The notes under the pieces were generated by a model. The model was not told the origin of the DNA and did not search any database. It worked only from the letters and a program-made list of their open reading frames with translations. Shown one piece after another: positions 32,418 to 44,534 of a DNA stretch of 64,000 nucleotides. The position numbers and the translations under genes are program-made. The DNA lies in NCBI GenBank assembly GCA_028293725.1, contig JAQGOE010000246.1:1-64000 (forward strand), in the 5' to 3' direction. How positions within the stretch are numbered: position 1 is the stretch's first letter; the number at the start of each line of letters is the position of its first letter. The DNA comes from Gammaproteobacteria bacterium. GTDB taxonomy: Bacteria > Pseudomonadota > Gammaproteobacteria > Steroidobacterales > Steroidobacteraceae.

Positions 32418-33086
32418 ATGAGCCACATTTCGCAGATCGAGAAAATCCGTGAACGCGCCCGTCAGCACATCACCGAGGGGGCTGTCACGGAGGACTACAA
32501 GCTCGACCGCAAGCAGGCGATTTCCATCTTGAACGAGGCACTCGCGACCGAGATCGTCTGCGTACTGCGCTATAGCTTCCACTACTTCATGGCCACCGGG
32601 ATCCACTCTCAGGCCGTCAAGGCGGAGTTCAAGGAACACGCCAGGGAAGAGCAAGAGCACGCCGAGCGCATCGCTGAGCGCATCAAGCAACTGGGCGGCA
32701 AGCCGGAGATGAACCCGGCCATTCTCACCGATCGCAGCCACAGCGAGTATCGGGAAGGCACGTCACTCGCCGACATGATTCGGGAAGACCTCATCGCAGA
32801 GCGCATCGCAATCGAGACCTATCGGGAGATCATCAAGTTCTTCGGCGACCGCGACCCGACCTCTCGGATCATGATGGAGGAGATCCTTTCCAAAGAGGAG
32901 GAGCACGCCGACGACATGGCCGACCTGCTGTTTGCCGTCGAGCCGGCGACCGGGGAAGGGACGCGACCGCTGTATGCTGCCGATGAAGTGCCGGGAAGCG
33001 GCAATGGGGGCAAACAGAAGGGGAAGACGGACCCCAACAAGCCCGCTGGGTCGGTATCGGGCGTACCGGGCACGAGGCCTAGCTAA
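32418..33086 (+). CDS. Ferritin-like (bacterioferritin/Dps-type) protein
   Basis: A 222-residue four-helix-bundle protein. Di-iron ligands are visible as E in LATEIVCVLRY, ExxH in EEQEHAERI, E in IAERIAIETY and ExxH in KEEEHADDM. A Gly/Lys/Pro-rich tail of about 45 residues follows the bundle and is not part of the fold. Iron storage or peroxide protection is likely. ACGGAGGG precedes the ATG. Confidence 0.85.
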   Translation: MSHISQIEKIRERARQHITEGAVTEDYKLDRKQAISILNEALATEIVCVLRYSFHYFMATGIHSQAVKAEFKEHAREEQEHAERIAERIKQLGGKPEMNPAILTDRSHSEYREGTSLADMIREDLIAERIAIETYREIIKFFGDRDPTSRIMMEEILSKEEEHADDMADLLFAVEPATGEGTRPLYAADEVPGSGNGGKQKGKTDPNKPAGSVSGVPGTRPS

Positions 33087-33847
33087 GGGTTGCGAGTTGA
33101 CCTCACCCGCGTGAGGTCAACTTCAGCAGTCACAAACGGCTCCTCGCCAGATGTCCGCGCCAGAATGCCGCCATCTGGCGCCAGGACCCACCCGCTCCCG
33201 CCAGCGGTATTGTTATGGCCACCGCGGGAGGACGAAACGCAAAACGCCCCGGATTCCAACGCCGCCGCGCGGCCGCCTGAAAGCCACTCCTCGTTCGACG
33301 CTGCGCACTCGGCAGCGTCCACCGAACGGTCCATGCGCGGAATGGCGATGAGGTGCACTTTGTCTTGCCCGTAAGTACTAGCCCCTTCCGGAACCCACAG
33401 CTCGAGTCCAATGAGCATGCCAACACGCACGGCACCCACCGTCGCTGACTCGAAGTCCGGGACCGCCTTCTGATACCAGGTGGTCTCCCAGAAGCCGTCT
33501 TCATTCGAAAGGCAGCTCTTCACGTGAATCGTTTCGGTAATCCCCTCATCCTCGTTCCACACGAAGCCAGCACTGTAGCGCAGGGCTCCGAAGTCCACCG
33601 GACGCGTGCCCAGCGCCACCGCCGGCATGAGCTCGGATAGCCGCTTTTCCCAGGTGTCGTGGGCGGCGACTGCAGCGCGCCAGATCCCCGCATCGAATTC
33701 CCGAGGCGTTGGAAACCAGGGGAAAAACGGCATTTCGGGCAGCAGGACGAGATCGCTCCGTTGCGCTTTCACGTGCGCCACGAGGCGGTCCCAGTCCGCC
33801 GCGAAGGCCTCGCGCTCATTATGTAACTGGCAGACCGTGACTTTCAT
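33083..33847 (-). CDS. Nitrilase-fold protein with catalytic Cys replaced by Gly
   Basis: A 254-residue carbon-nitrogen hydrolase homologue. Glu38 (LVLLPEMPF) and Lys110 (IHVKSCL) stand where the catalytic Glu and Lys belong. The nucleophile motif, normally I-C-[YWH]-[DE] before a PE, reads VGMLIGLELWVPE, so the Cys is Gly147. The protein should therefore not hydrolyse amides or nitriles by the usual mechanism; it may be a binding protein or be decaying. An ATG at 33847 fits the family N-terminus (MKVTVCQL); the frame extends to 33898. It lies just after the end of the ferritin-like gene (4-bp overlap of the stops) and downstream of the cbb operon on the same strand. Confidence 0.78.
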   Translation of the reverse strand: MKVTVCQLHNEREAFAADWDRLVAHVKAQRSDLVLLPEMPFFPWFPTPREFDAGIWRAAVAAHDTWEKRLSELMPAVALGTRPVDFGALRYSAGFVWNEDEGITETIHVKSCLSNEDGFWETTWYQKAVPDFESATVGAVRVGMLIGLELWVPEGASTYGQDKVHLIAIPRMDRSVDAAECAASNEEWLSGGRAAALESGAFCVSSSRGGHNNTAGGSGWVLAPDGGILARTSGEEPFVTAEVDLTRVRSTRNP

Positions 33848-33899
33848 ACCGGCGGACAACCAGCATGGATCGTGCCGACCGGCGAGTACAGATGGCACG

Positions 33900-35933
33900 C
33901 TACACGGACAATACCCCGCTCACCGCCTTGGCGACCCGCTCCGGCGTGAGGCCGAATAGCTTGAACAACTCGCCGGCGGGCGCGGACTCGCCGAAGCGGT
34001 CTATTCCGACGACTGTGCCGGTGCGGCCTACGTACTTGTGCCAGAGATCCGGCACTCCGGCTTCGACGGCAACGCTGGGAAGCAACGGAGGCAGCACGCC
34101 GTCGCGATAATTTCCGTCCTGTCGATCGAACACGGTCGTGGAGGGCATCGAAACGACTCGCACCGGGATACCCTGCTGCGTCAGCATCCTCTGGGCTTCG
34201 ACTGCCACGGACACCTCGGAACCCGTGGCGATAATCACAGCGTGTGGCTCACTTTCCGGCTCAACGAGCACATAACCGCCACGCCGAATGTTGCCGGCCA
34301 TCTCGAAGGGCCGCTTCTGGAACGGCAGATTCTGTCTGCTGAACACCAGGCAGGTCGGACCGTCCGCCCGCTCCAACGCTGCCGCCCAGGCGGCAACGGA
34401 CTCCTCCGTGTCACACGGCCTCCAGACGTCGAGATTCGGAATCAACCTCAAACAAGCGAGATGTTCGATAGGCTGATGCGTGGGGCCGTCCTCGCCCAGC
34501 CCGATGGAATCGTGCGTAAACACGAAGATCGAGCGGATGCGCATCAACGCTGCCATTCGCAGGGCACTACGGCAGTAATCGGAGAACGTCAGGAAGGTAC
34601 CGCCGTAAGGAATAAATCCTCCGTGCAGGGCGAGCCCGTTCATGATCGCCGCCATTCCAAACTCACGCACCCCGTAGTGGAGATAGTTTCCTCCCGAGTT
34701 GCGCGTGACGGCGCGGGAACCCGACCACAGCGTCAGATTCGAGCCAGCCAGGTCCGCCGAGCCACCCACCAGTTCAGGCAACGCAGGCGCGAGCCCTTCG
34801 ATCACGTCCTGAGAAGCTTTCCGGGTCGCGATGGTCTGTGCCGTCTCTCGCACCTTCGCCAGCAAGCCCTCGACACGCTTATCCCATTCGTCGGGCAATT
34901 CGCCGCGCCAACGCCGCTGCAACTCGCGCTCCTCCGCGGGATACGCCTCAGCATATTGCCCCAGCCGGAGCCGCCACGTTCCCTCAGCAATCGCGCCGGT
35001 ATCCCGCGCGTCCCACGCTTCGTATACCTCCTGCGGAACTTCGAACGGCGCATGGTGCCAACCTAACTGCGCTCGCGCGGCCGCAATCTCCTTATCGCCC
35101 AGCGGCGCGCCGTGCGACTCATGTGTGCCCGCCTTCGTAGGAGCCCCTTTGGCGATCGTTGTCCTGCAACAGATCAGCGAAGGCTGCGAGCGTGCCGCCT
35201 TGGCGACGTAGATCGCGCGCTCAACATCTTCGCTGTCATGACCGTCAACATCGCGAACCACATGCCAACCGTACGCCTCGAATCGTTTCGGCGTGTCGTC
35301 GGTAAACCAGCCCTCGACATGGCCGTCGATGGAGATCCCGTTATCGTCATAAAACGCGATGAGCTTGCCCAGCCCGAGAGTCCCCGCCAGCGAGCACGCC
35401 TCGTGCGAAATGCCTTCCATCAGGCATCCATCACCCAGGAATACGTACGTGAAATGCGAGACGATCTCGAACCCTGGCCGGTTGAACTGGTCTGACAGCA
35501 GCTTTTCCGCGATCGCCATACCGACGGCATTCGAGATCCCCTGCCCCAACGGCCCGGTGGTCGTTTCCGCGCCTGGAGTCAGGCCGTATTCCGGATGACC
35601 CGGGGTCTGTGAGTGAAGCTGCCGGAAGCGCTGGATCTGCGCCATCGGCAAGTCGTAACCGCTCAGATGCAGCAACGCGTACAACAGCATCGAGCCGTGT
35701 CCATTGGACAGGACGAAGCGATCGCGATCCGGCCAGCGTGGATTCGCGGGGTTATGACGCAGGTGACGCCGCCACAACACCTCGGCGATCTCAGCCATCC
35801 CCATCGGCATGCCCGGATGTCCGGAATTCGCCTTCTGCACGGCGTCCATTGCCAGAACACGCAGGACATTCACCACATCCCGGCGCGCTGCCGTGGTACC
35901 GGGAACTGCTTTGATTTCGGGGACGGCGCTCAT
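33900..35933 (-). CDS. cbbT: Transketolase
   Basis: A 677-residue thiamine-diphosphate enzyme moving two-carbon units in the Calvin cycle and pentose phosphate pathway. Visible features: [12 protein letters not shown] near the N-terminus, the ThDP/Mg motif [13 protein letters not shown], and [17 protein letters not shown] in the pyrimidine-binding domain. The ATG overlaps the cbbY stop (4 bp). It is the last gene of the cbb operon. Confidence 0.95.
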   Translation of the reverse strand: MSAVPEIKAVPGTTAARRDVVNVLRVLAMDAVQKANSGHPGMPMGMAEIAEVLWRRHLRHNPANPRWPDRDRFVLSNGHGSMLLYALLHLSGYDLPMAQIQRFRQLHSQTPGHPEYGLTPGAETTTGPLGQGISNAVGMAIAEKLLSDQFNRPGFEIVSHFTYVFLGDGCLMEGISHEACSLAGTLGLGKLIAFYDDNGISIDGHVEGWFTDDTPKRFEAYGWHVVRDVDGHDSEDVERAIYVAKAARSQPSLICCRTTIAKGAPTKAGTHESHGAPLGDKEIAAARAQLGWHHAPFEVPQEVYEAWDARDTGAIAEGTWRLRLGQYAEAYPAEERELQRRWRGELPDEWDKRVEGLLAKVRETAQTIATRKASQDVIEGLAPALPELVGGSADLAGSNLTLWSGSRAVTRNSGGNYLHYGVREFGMAAIMNGLALHGGFIPYGGTFLTFSDYCRSALRMAALMRIRSIFVFTHDSIGLGEDGPTHQPIEHLACLRLIPNLDVWRPCDTEESVAAWAAALERADGPTCLVFSRQNLPFQKRPFEMAGNIRRGGYVLVEPESEPHAVIIATGSEVSVAVEAQRMLTQQGIPVRVVSMPSTTVFDRQDGNYRDGVLPPLLPSVAVEAGVPDLWHKYVGRTGTVVGIDRFGESAPAGELFKLFGLTPERVAKAVSGVLSV

Positions 35934-36733
35934 ACTCGGGTTTCCTCCAGTTGTAGTGCGGCTGAGTGCAGCGACTCGAGTTGGTCCAGCCCCAGGTACT
36001 TCGCTCCGATCCGGATCTCATCGACGGCGTACAAGGGCCGCTCGGGATCGGCCAGCGATGTCAGAACCACGTCGGCGGCACTGAAATTCTGGCCAATGGT
36101 CCATAAGCTCGGCGTCGCGACGGTAAACAGGCCGGCGGCTTTCGCCGAGCGCACGCCTATCTCGGAGTCCTCAAATGCAATCGCCCGCTGCGCGGGTACG
36201 CCGAGCCGCTCGAGGGCGAAGTTGTATATGTCGGGCGCCGGTTTCTTTCTTGGAACGACGTCCCCCGTGGCAATCACGTCGAACCACCCAACGGCATCGC
36301 TCCCAAAGCTCGCCGTGAGCAGCGACTCCACATTCTCCGGCGACGTGGTCGAAGCGATCGCAAGCTTCAGACCGGAATTGCGCGCTTCCATGATCAGACG
36401 CCGAACCCCGGCACGGGGGTGTAAATGGCCGAGGGCCACGAGCTCCTGGTAGAGCCGGGTTTTCGTGGTGTGGATCTGCGGGATGAGACGTAACAAGTGG
36501 CCACGCTCCGCCGCCGAAACCCGTTGCTGGCTGAGGTAGCTCGCCATGCGCTCCTTACCACCGGTGGTCTGCAGAAGCTCGGCGTACAGAGCAGGCCCCC
36601 AGCGCCAATTGACGCCGCAGGCAAAGAAGGCTTCGTTGAAGGCCTGACGATGCAACTCTTCGGTATCGGCCAAAGTTCCGTCGACATCGAAGATGAGCGC
36701 TTCGAGATCACTCCGCGACATCAAAAACTTCAT
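35930..36733 (-). CDS. cbbY: HAD-family phosphatase CbbY (xylulose-1,5-bisphosphate phosphatase type)
   Basis: A 267-residue HAD hydrolase with the nucleophile motif [13 protein letters not shown], the Ser/Thr motif IASTTS, Lys in [10 protein letters not shown] and the acidic motif AFEDSEIGV. CbbY of red-type RuBisCO organisms destroys the misfire inhibitor xylulose-1,5-bisphosphate. The start at 36733 overlaps the cbbP stop; longer upstream ORF sequence is a reading through cbbP. Confidence 0.92.
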   Translation of the reverse strand: MKFLMSRSDLEALIFDVDGTLADTEELHRQAFNEAFFACGVNWRWGPALYAELLQTTGGKERMASYLSQQRVSAAERGHLLRLIPQIHTTKTRLYQELVALGHLHPRAGVRRLIMEARNSGLKLAIASTTSPENVESLLTASFGSDAVGWFDVIATGDVVPRKKPAPDIYNFALERLGVPAQRAIAFEDSEIGVRSAKAAGLFTVATPSLWTIGQNFSAADVVLTSLADPERPLYAVDEIRIGAKYLGLDQLESLHSAALQLEETRV

Positions 36734-37632
36734 CGCCGTGCTCCCACCAATCCCCGCGCCTGCGACTCCTTCTTGCATTCGAGCAGGCGCCAGATCATGG
36801 GTGTGAAAATGAGTTGCATGGCCAGGTCCATTTTCCCTCCAGGGCAGACAATGGTGTTCGGACGGGACATGAACGAGTCGTGCAGCATCGACAACAGGTA
36901 CGGGAAATCGATCCCGTGGGGGTTCGCGAAGCGGATTACCAGAAAGGATTCGTCTGGCGCCGGAATGAAGCGCGCCACGAAGGGGTTCGACGTGTCGACG
37001 ACCGGGACGCGTTGAAAGTTGATGTGCGTGCGCGAGAACTGCGGGCAGATGTAATTCACATAGTCGTGCATGCGGCGAAGAATGGTGTCGGTCACCGCTT
37101 CGGCCGAGTACCCGCGAGTGGCCTTGTCGCGATGGAGCTTCTGGATCCATTCGAGATTGATGACGGGCGTGACCCCGATGAGCAGGTCGACATGCCGCGC
37201 AACATCCACCTCCTCCGTCACCACGGCACCGTGCAGTCCCTCATAGAACAACAGGTCCGTCTCCGGCGGTACGTCTTCCCACTCCGTGAATGTCCCGGGC
37301 TTCTGCTGGTAGCGAGCCGCCTCCACGTCATCGTGGAGATATTTCCGGATCCGGCCGCGGCCAGTCTCGCCATAACCACTGAACAGTTCCTGGAGCTCGG
37401 CGAAGAGGTTGGCATCGGGTCCGAAATGGCTGAACTGGTGATCGGCACGCGCCACGGCGTCCGCCATCCGTTCCTTCATCTCCAGCCGGCTGTACCGATG
37501 GAAACTGTCGCCTTCCACGAATGCGGCACGGATGTGCTCACGGCGGAATATCTGCTCGAACGTCTTACTCACCGACGTCGTCCCGGCACCGGAGGAGCCG
37601 GTCACCGCAATGACAGGATATCTGGCCGACAT
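36730..37632 (-). CDS. cbbP: Phosphoribulokinase (class I)
   Basis: A 300-residue kinase that makes ribulose-1,5-bisphosphate, the RuBisCO substrate. The P-loop reads GSSGAGTTS, followed by the EGDSFHRYSR segment of proteobacterial PRKs and a later DLLFYEGLHG. Length is normal for the octameric bacterial class. It lies 19 bp downstream of cbbF. Confidence 0.95.
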   Translation of the reverse strand: MSARYPVIAVTGSSGAGTTSVSKTFEQIFRREHIRAAFVEGDSFHRYSRLEMKERMADAVARADHQFSHFGPDANLFAELQELFSGYGETGRGRIRKYLHDDVEAARYQQKPGTFTEWEDVPPETDLLFYEGLHGAVVTEEVDVARHVDLLIGVTPVINLEWIQKLHRDKATRGYSAEAVTDTILRRMHDYVNYICPQFSRTHINFQRVPVVDTSNPFVARFIPAPDESFLVIRFANPHGIDFPYLLSMLHDSFMSRPNTIVCPGGKMDLAMQLIFTPMIWRLLECKKESQARGLVGARR

Positions 37633-37651
37633 AGCAAACTACCTCCGCGCT

Positions 37652-38755
37652 TCACGCATGGGTCGTCTTGAAGAGTCCCCGGGTCCCGAACAGGGGCGCA
37701 TCGAATTCGAAGTCGTTGTGATCGCGGTGATAGCGCTCGATCCTTTCGACCTCCTCCCGCGCGCCGAATACGAAGCTGATTCGCTGGTGCGCGCTCTCCG
37801 GCACGATGTCGAGAATCGGGCGATGTCCGGTGCTGGCACGACCACCCGCCTGCTCGACGAGAAAGCCGATGGGATTCGCTTCGTACAGCAGTCGCAGTCG
37901 TCCGGGCTTGGTCAGGTCCTTACGGTCGCGCGGGTACATGAATACACCGCCACGCATCAGGATCCGATGTGTTTCGGCCACGAGAGAGGCAATCCAACGC
38001 ATGTTGAAGTCCCTTGCCCGCGGCCCGCTCTGCCCCGCCAGGCATTCATTCACGTAGCGCTTGATGGCAGGCTCCCAATACCGTGAGTTGGAAGCGTTGA
38101 TCGCGAACTCGGACGTTTCCTCCGCAATCCGCAGGTTCGGATGGGTCAGCATGAACTCACCGATCTCACGGTCGAGGGTAAATCCGTTGACTCCGCAACC
38201 CGTGGTCAGCACGAGCATGGTGGCAGGCCCATAAATGGCATAGCCCGCGCAGACCTGCGTCACACCGGGCTGGAGGAAGTCCTTCTCCGTCGGCTCAGCA
38301 ACACCATCCGGACACCGCAGTACGGAGAAGATGCTGCCAACCGAGACATTCACGTCGATGTTCGACGAACCGTCGAGCGGATCGAACAGCAGTAAGTATT
38401 TGCCACGCGGGTATTCGCCCGGAATCGTATAAGGCGCTTCACGCTCCTCCGACAGCATTCCCGCGAGCTGCCCACCCCATTCGTTAGTACGCACGAAAAT
38501 ATCGTTCGCCATCACATCGAGCTTCATCTGCGCTTCGCCCTGGACATTGACGGAGCCGGCTTCGCCGAGGATGTTGGCCAACTCGCCCTTGCCGATAAGG
38601 GTGGCGATACGCTTGCATGCGAGACGGACGTCGTTCACGAGTGCCGTGAAACTTCCCGTGGTCTGACCGTCCGTGGCAGCATTCGCGCGACGCTGCTCTT
38701 CGATGAGAAATCGCGTGAGGGTTTTTGTGTTTGTTACTTTCCCCGCGCTCGTCAT
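37652..38755 (-). CDS. cbbF: Fructose-1,6-bisphosphatase class I
   Basis: A 367-residue sugar phosphatase, somewhat longer than the usual 330-340. The metal site [10 protein letters not shown] is intact, followed by [10 protein letters not shown], and the substrate region includes [10 protein letters not shown]. It acts in Calvin-cycle regeneration (and often on sedoheptulose-1,7-bisphosphate). Its ATG overlaps the cbbX stop as ATGA. Confidence 0.95.
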   Translation of the reverse strand: MTSAGKVTNTKTLTRFLIEEQRRANAATDGQTTGSFTALVNDVRLACKRIATLIGKGELANILGEAGSVNVQGEAQMKLDVMANDIFVRTNEWGGQLAGMLSEEREAPYTIPGEYPRGKYLLLFDPLDGSSNIDVNVSVGSIFSVLRCPDGVAEPTEKDFLQPGVTQVCAGYAIYGPATMLVLTTGCGVNGFTLDREIGEFMLTHPNLRIAEETSEFAINASNSRYWEPAIKRYVNECLAGQSGPRARDFNMRWIASLVAETHRILMRGGVFMYPRDRKDLTKPGRLRLLYEANPIGFLVEQAGGRASTGHRPILDIVPESAHQRISFVFGAREEVERIERYHRDHNDFEFDAPLFGTRGLFKTTHA

Positions 38756-39678
38756 GTTGTGCTCTCCTGATCCGAAAAGACGCGACTCGCCCTGATATCC
38801 GCCGCCTCGAGAGTCATGAGATCGTCCCGGGAGACCGCCCCGCGATCGTCGCGACTCAACAGCCGGCTCGCCTGCCTGAGGCGGGCACGATCGAGCGCAT
38901 TACGCACCGAGCGCGCGTTGGCAAAATGCGGCCGTCCTTTACGGCGCTCGATGTATTCCCGAAAGGCCACATCCGCCGCCGGGCTCAGCCGGTACTGCAT
39001 GCGCTCGAGCATCAGGCGGGCGATGGCGGCTAACTCATCCGGCGTGTAATCCGGAAACTCGATGTGATGGGCAATCCGCGACGACATGCCCGGATTACTG
39101 CGGAAGAAAGTACTCATCCGATCCGGGTAACCCGCCAGGATCACTACCAGGTCCTCGCGTTGGTTTTCCATGACCTGCAGCAGGATCTCAATGGCCTCCT
39201 GGCCATAATCCCGCTCGTTCTCGGGCCGGTAGAGGTAATAAGCCTCGTCGATGAACAGCACGCCGCCCATCGCCCGTTTCAACACCTCACGGGTTTTCGG
39301 CGCGGTATGCCCGATGTACTGGCCTACCAGATCGTCGCGTGTCACTGCCGTGAGCTGGCCCTTCCGTACATACCCGAGCCGGTGGAGGATCTGCGCCATG
39401 CGCAGCGCGACGGTGGTCTTACCGGTCCCGGGATTGCCGGTAAACGACATGTGGAGGGAAGGAGCACCGGCGCTGAGCCCCAGGTCCCGGCGCAGGCGAT
39501 CGATCAGCAACAGCGCGGCAATATCCCGAATCCGACCCTTGACGGGTGCGAGCCCGACCAACTCGCGATCGAGCCCCTCCAGGACGTCACCGACGTGAGA
39601 GTCCCGGAAAGCGGCGTCGAGATCGAGAGTCTCCGTCACCTCTGAGACGCCCTGCTTTGGATTCAGCGATGCATTCAT
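38752..39678 (-). CDS. cbbX: Red-type RuBisCO activase CbbX
   Basis: A 308-residue AAA+ ATPase that frees inhibited red-type RuBisCO. Walker A is GNPGTGKTT, Walker [11 protein letters not shown], and the pore-loop region includes YIGHTA. It is coupled to cbbF (4-bp overlap) and follows cbbS by 33 bp, the usual position in form IC/ID operons. Confidence 0.95.
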   Translation of the reverse strand: MNASLNPKQGVSEVTETLDLDAAFRDSHVGDVLEGLDRELVGLAPVKGRIRDIAALLLIDRLRRDLGLSAGAPSLHMSFTGNPGTGKTTVALRMAQILHRLGYVRKGQLTAVTRDDLVGQYIGHTAPKTREVLKRAMGGVLFIDEAYYLYRPENERDYGQEAIEILLQVMENQREDLVVILAGYPDRMSTFFRSNPGMSSRIAHHIEFPDYTPDELAAIARLMLERMQYRLSPAADVAFREYIERRKGRPHFANARSVRNALDRARLRQASRLLSRDDRGAVSRDDLMTLEAADIRASRVFSDQESTT

Positions 39679-39711
39679 ACGCGCGCACCCCCCTCAACGC
39701 CGGCTCCGGCC

Positions 39712-40128
39712 TCAGTAGCGCTCGCCTTCCGGGCGATCGGTGGAGTAGGAATGAGTCGTGTATCGCACGGCTCGTCCCGGCCCTTCCTGCCGCTCGAGCC
39801 GGAAGCCCGGCTCCTTGGTAGGCCGGCCCACAATGAACGAGAGACGCAGCGACTCACGGCCATGCGTCGAGTCGAACGCGTTCAGCTTGATGTAGTGCTC
39901 CGGGAATGTCTGCCGGCAAGCGCGCAGCTCTGTCAGAATGCCAGCAGCATCCCGGATGTCAAACATTGGCGTCCCGAACATCTCCCAATACGAGTTACGC
40001 GGATGCGGATCGTCGGTGTACTCGATCGAGACCGCCCAGCCATTTTGCAGGCAATACTCCACCTGGCTGCGGATCTGCTCGTCGTTGAGGTCCGGGAGAA
40101 ACGAGAAAGTGCCTTGCGTAAGTTTCAT
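39712..40128 (-). CDS. cbbS: RuBisCO small subunit, red type
   Basis: A 138-residue small subunit. The N-terminus [16 protein letters not shown] and [19 protein letters not shown] are characteristic of red-type (form IC/ID) enzymes, which also have the long C-terminal extension seen here. It follows cbbL after 14 bp. Confidence 0.95.
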   Translation of the reverse strand: MKLTQGTFSFLPDLNDEQIRSQVEYCLQNGWAVSIEYTDDPHPRNSYWEMFGTPMFDIRDAAGILTELRACRQTFPEHYIKLNAFDSTHGRESLRLSFIVGRPTKEPGFRLERQEGPGRAVRYTTHSYSTDRPEGERY

Positions 40129-40142
40129 GTGATGCTCCAGCG

Positions 40143-41678
<1,536 letters not shown>

Positions 41679-41699
41679 TTAGATATTGTTCGCCTCTGC

Positions 41700-41714
41700 A
41701 TAAGATTGTCTTAT
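41700..41714. promoter_or_regulatory. Palindrome in cbbR-cbbL divergent promoter
   Basis: ATAAGA-TTG-TCTTAT is a perfect 6-bp inverted repeat ending two bases before the cbbR ATG. LysR regulators bind T-N11-A sites in such regions, and this one (T701 to A713 arm) is compatible, so autoregulation by CbbR is likely. The rest of the 104-bp gap is AT-richer than the genes. Confidence 0.55.
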
Positions 41715-41716
41715 TC

Positions 41717-42658
41717 ATGAAAAATATGACTTTGCGGCAAATGCGGGTATTCGCGGCGGTGGCGCGGCACCTGTCGTTCACCCGGGCGGCGCGCGAGCTG
41801 CACCTCACGCAGCCCGCCGTATCCCAGCAGGTGAAGCTCCTCGAAGCGGAGGTCGGACTGCCGCTGTTCGAGCAGCTCGGGCGCAAAGTGCACCTTGCCC
41901 CCGCCGGCGTCGAACTGCTGCGCTACACCGAGCAGGCGATGGAACTGCTACGGCAGGCGAGCGAGTCACTCGCTGCGATGCGTGGCCTGAAGCGTGGAGT
42001 GTTGAAGCTGGGGGCGGTCAGCACCGCGAAGTACTTCGCGCCCTCCCTGTTGTCAGCCTTCACGCCCGCCTATCCCGAAGTCACGATCAAGTTTGCCGTC
42101 GGCAACCGTGAAGAGATCATCCAACAGTTGGCCGCGAACGAAATCGACCTGGTGATCATGGGACGGCCGCCACGTGAGTTGGAAACGGTGGCCGAGCCGT
42201 TCGCGAAACACCCGCTCGTACTCATAGCGTCGCCCACTCACCCGTTGGCCACGAAGCGCCGCATCCGGCTCAATCAGCTCGAGGCGGAGCATTTTCTTAT
42301 CCGCGAGGAAGGCTCGGGAACACGCGCCTCGATGGAAAGGGTCTTTGGCGAGCGGGGCTTTCCCTTCCGGGTCTCGATGGAAGTCAGCAGCAACGAAACC
42401 ATCAAGCAGGCGGTCATGGCCAATATGGGCATCAGCTTCATCTCGTCCCATACCGTGGGGCTGGAGCTCGCCGCCGGGAAACTCGTGATTCTCGACGTCG
42501 TCGGCCTGCCCATCATCCGCGACTGGTATGTTATCCACCTGCGTGACAAGACCCTGTCCCCGATTCCCGCCGCGTTCCGCGCGTTCCTGCTGGAGCACGG
42601 CGCGGGAATCATCCAGAAGGCGGTTGGCGATCTGCCGGCGCGCGTGCGCCGCGCGTAA
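41717..42658 (+). CDS. cbbR: LysR-family regulator CbbR
   Basis: A 313-residue LysR regulator with an N-terminal helix-turn-helix (FTRAARELHLTQPAVSQQVK) and a periplasmic-binding-protein-like effector domain (about 90-300). It is divergent from cbbL, the standard place for the Calvin-cycle activator, which senses intermediates such as RuBP or NADPH. Start could be ATG 41717 or 41726; neither has a clear Shine-Dalgarno site, and the palindrome abuts the first. Confidence 0.93.
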   Translation: MKNMTLRQMRVFAAVARHLSFTRAARELHLTQPAVSQQVKLLEAEVGLPLFEQLGRKVHLAPAGVELLRYTEQAMELLRQASESLAAMRGLKRGVLKLGAVSTAKYFAPSLLSAFTPAYPEVTIKFAVGNREEIIQQLAANEIDLVIMGRPPRELETVAEPFAKHPLVLIASPTHPLATKRRIRLNQLEAEHFLIREEGSGTRASMERVFGERGFPFRVSMEVSSNETIKQAVMANMGISFISSHTVGLELAAGKLVILDVVGLPIIRDWYVIHLRDKTLSPIPAAFRAFLLEHGAGIIQKAVGDLPARVRRA

Positions 42659-42676
42659 GGATGCTGGACGACTCTT

Positions 42677-43627
42677 ATGAAAATGACATTCCTCGCTTCG
42701 ATCGCATGCTGCATGGTGATCCTATGCCCTGCATCCGCGGAGGCTGCCACGACTGAACTCAAGGTCGCGGGCGCGGACATCCGAGTCGATGTCGATGAGG
42801 GTGCCTTTCGTGGCGGTCCCAAGCCGATCATGGCGTGGATTACGCGCTCGGCCGAAATCGTCGCGCATTACTACGACAGGTTTCCAACAGCAACCCTACG
42901 GCTACACGTTGTGCCCGAAGACGGTGGCGGCGTGCGTACCGGCAAGACTTTCGGTTACGACGGCGGCGTCATCCGTGTGCAGGTGGGACGCGACGTCACC
43001 GAGGACGAGTTGAATAACGACTGGGTGCTGGTTCACGAGATGACCCACCTCGCCCTTCCCTATCTCGGAGATGATCACGCATGGCTCTCCGAAGGACTCG
43101 CGGTCTACATCGAAGGCGTCGCGCGGGTGCAGGCGGGCAACCGCACTCAACCGGACGTCTGGTCCGAAGAGATCCGCTCAATGCCGCGCGGGCTGCCGCA
43201 ACCAGGGGACCAGGGGCTCGACCACACGCACACCTGGGGGCGGACCTACTGGGGCGGCGCGATGTTCTGCCTGCTGGCTGACGTGGAAATCCATCGCCGC
43301 ACCCAGAACCGGTTCGGTTTGCAGGATGCGGTCCGCGCCATTTTGCGCGCCAGCGGAGGATTGATCGCCGAGTGGCCTATCGAGCGCGTCATGAAGACCG
43401 GCGACGCTGCTGTCGGCACCCCCGTGCTCGAGGACTTGTATGCGCAGATGAAGGATGCGCCCGTGACACCCGATCTGATGGGACTTTGGCGCAAGTTGGG
43501 AGTGGAGCCTGACGGCTCTTCGGTTCGGCTGATCGATGACGCGCCCCTGGCGGAAATCCGTCAGTCCATCATGCACTCGCGGGCCGCGTTTATTCCGGTG
43601 AGAAAAACGTCGTCATCACCGCCGTAA
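42677..43627 (+). CDS. Secreted gluzincin-like metallopeptidase
   Basis: A 316-residue exported protein: signal peptide (ending PASAEAA), then a zinc motif HEMTH (HExxH) with the third ligand probably Glu in WLSEGLAVYIE about 20 residues on. This is the M1/M61-type gluzincin arrangement. Substrate unknown. It follows cbbR by 18 bp on the same strand and its 3' end overlaps the copD 3' end by 38 bp (convergent). Confidence 0.72.
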   Translation: MKMTFLASIACCMVILCPASAEAATTELKVAGADIRVDVDEGAFRGGPKPIMAWITRSAEIVAHYYDRFPTATLRLHVVPEDGGGVRTGKTFGYDGGVIRVQVGRDVTEDELNNDWVLVHEMTHLALPYLGDDHAWLSEGLAVYIEGVARVQAGNRTQPDVWSEEIRSMPRGLPQPGDQGLDHTHTWGRTYWGGAMFCLLADVEIHRRTQNRFGLQDAVRAILRASGGLIAEWPIERVMKTGDAAVGTPVLEDLYAQMKDAPVTPDLMGLWRKLGVEPDGSSVRLIDDAPLAEIRQSIMHSRAAFIPVRKTSSSPP

Positions 43628-44525
43628 TGGCCAATACGATGACCATGATGGAGTATTCCGCAATCACAACGCGGCGAAAGCCGCGCCCCGCCTCAGGATT
43701 ACCGCTCCCCAGACCCGGCCCGAGACGCCACTTGTTGAGAGCGGCGCAGCCCAGCAACACGGCGAATAGGCCCGTCTTCGCGATCAGAAGCTCACCATAA
43801 GGCCGCCTCAGGGCGGCAAAGTCCGGTAGCAGAATGGCCGCCATGGCGACACCCGCGACCAGGATCAGCGGCACCAGCCAGAAAGCCGCCAAGGAAAAAA
43901 CCGCGACCACGCGCGCCACCCGCTCCCGGGACTCCCGCAGCGTGATCTGACACAACGGCCATAGGGCACCGAACCAGAAAGCAACAATGAGCACGTGAGC
44001 CAACAGCAGCTGCGCCAATATCCCCCGGTGACTGTTCGTCGAGGTGTGCCCCATGAGAGTGAAGGAAACCGCCACGAGAACGGCTCCGGTCACTGCCACG
44101 ATGGTAAAGCCGCGCGCCGACAAGCGCTGCATCACGAATGCAACCGGCGAGCCGGCCACCGAAGAGGCAAAAAAGCGGCTAGCGGTGGCTTTCGCGGACA
44201 CTGTCCGCATTCCGGCGATGATGAGCAGTAGTCCCAGCACTCTGACGGTAAAGGCACCCCCGAAGCTCGAAGACCACGCGAGGCTCTGCAGAGAACTGTC
44301 GAGCATGCCGGACATATCGCCGGCCATGCGCGCGGCTTCGATGGCGTAGTGCCCCGCGGCTGTAAGCAGTGCCGCAAGCGCAGTCACCCGGGCCAGCTTA
44401 CGAACTCCAGGAAGCGAGACCGTCAGCGCCGGCCCGAATGCCGCTACGAAAAACACGGTGCCAGCCGCCTGAAGTTGCAGCACGAAGCTCAGCGCGCGCA
44501 GAACAACTGACAGGATGTCCGGCAT
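43590..44525 (-). CDS. copD: Copper resistance membrane protein CopD
   Basis: A 311-residue inner-membrane protein with about eight hydrophobic segments and the CopD domain in the C-terminal half. CopD works with periplasmic CopC in copper movement across the inner membrane. It follows copC by 9 bp and is the last gene of the copper operon. Confidence 0.88.
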   Translation of the reverse strand: MPDILSVVLRALSFVLQLQAAGTVFFVAAFGPALTVSLPGVRKLARVTALAALLTAAGHYAIEAARMAGDMSGMLDSSLQSLAWSSSFGGAFTVRVLGLLLIIAGMRTVSAKATASRFFASSVAGSPVAFVMQRLSARGFTIVAVTGAVLVAVSFTLMGHTSTNSHRGILAQLLLAHVLIVAFWFGALWPLCQITLRESRERVARVVAVFSLAAFWLVPLILVAGVAMAAILLPDFAALRRPYGELLIAKTGLFAVLLGCAALNKWRLGPGLGSGNPEAGRGFRRVVIAEYSIMVIVLAITAVMTTFFSPE

Positions 44526-44534
44526 CGGTCTATT

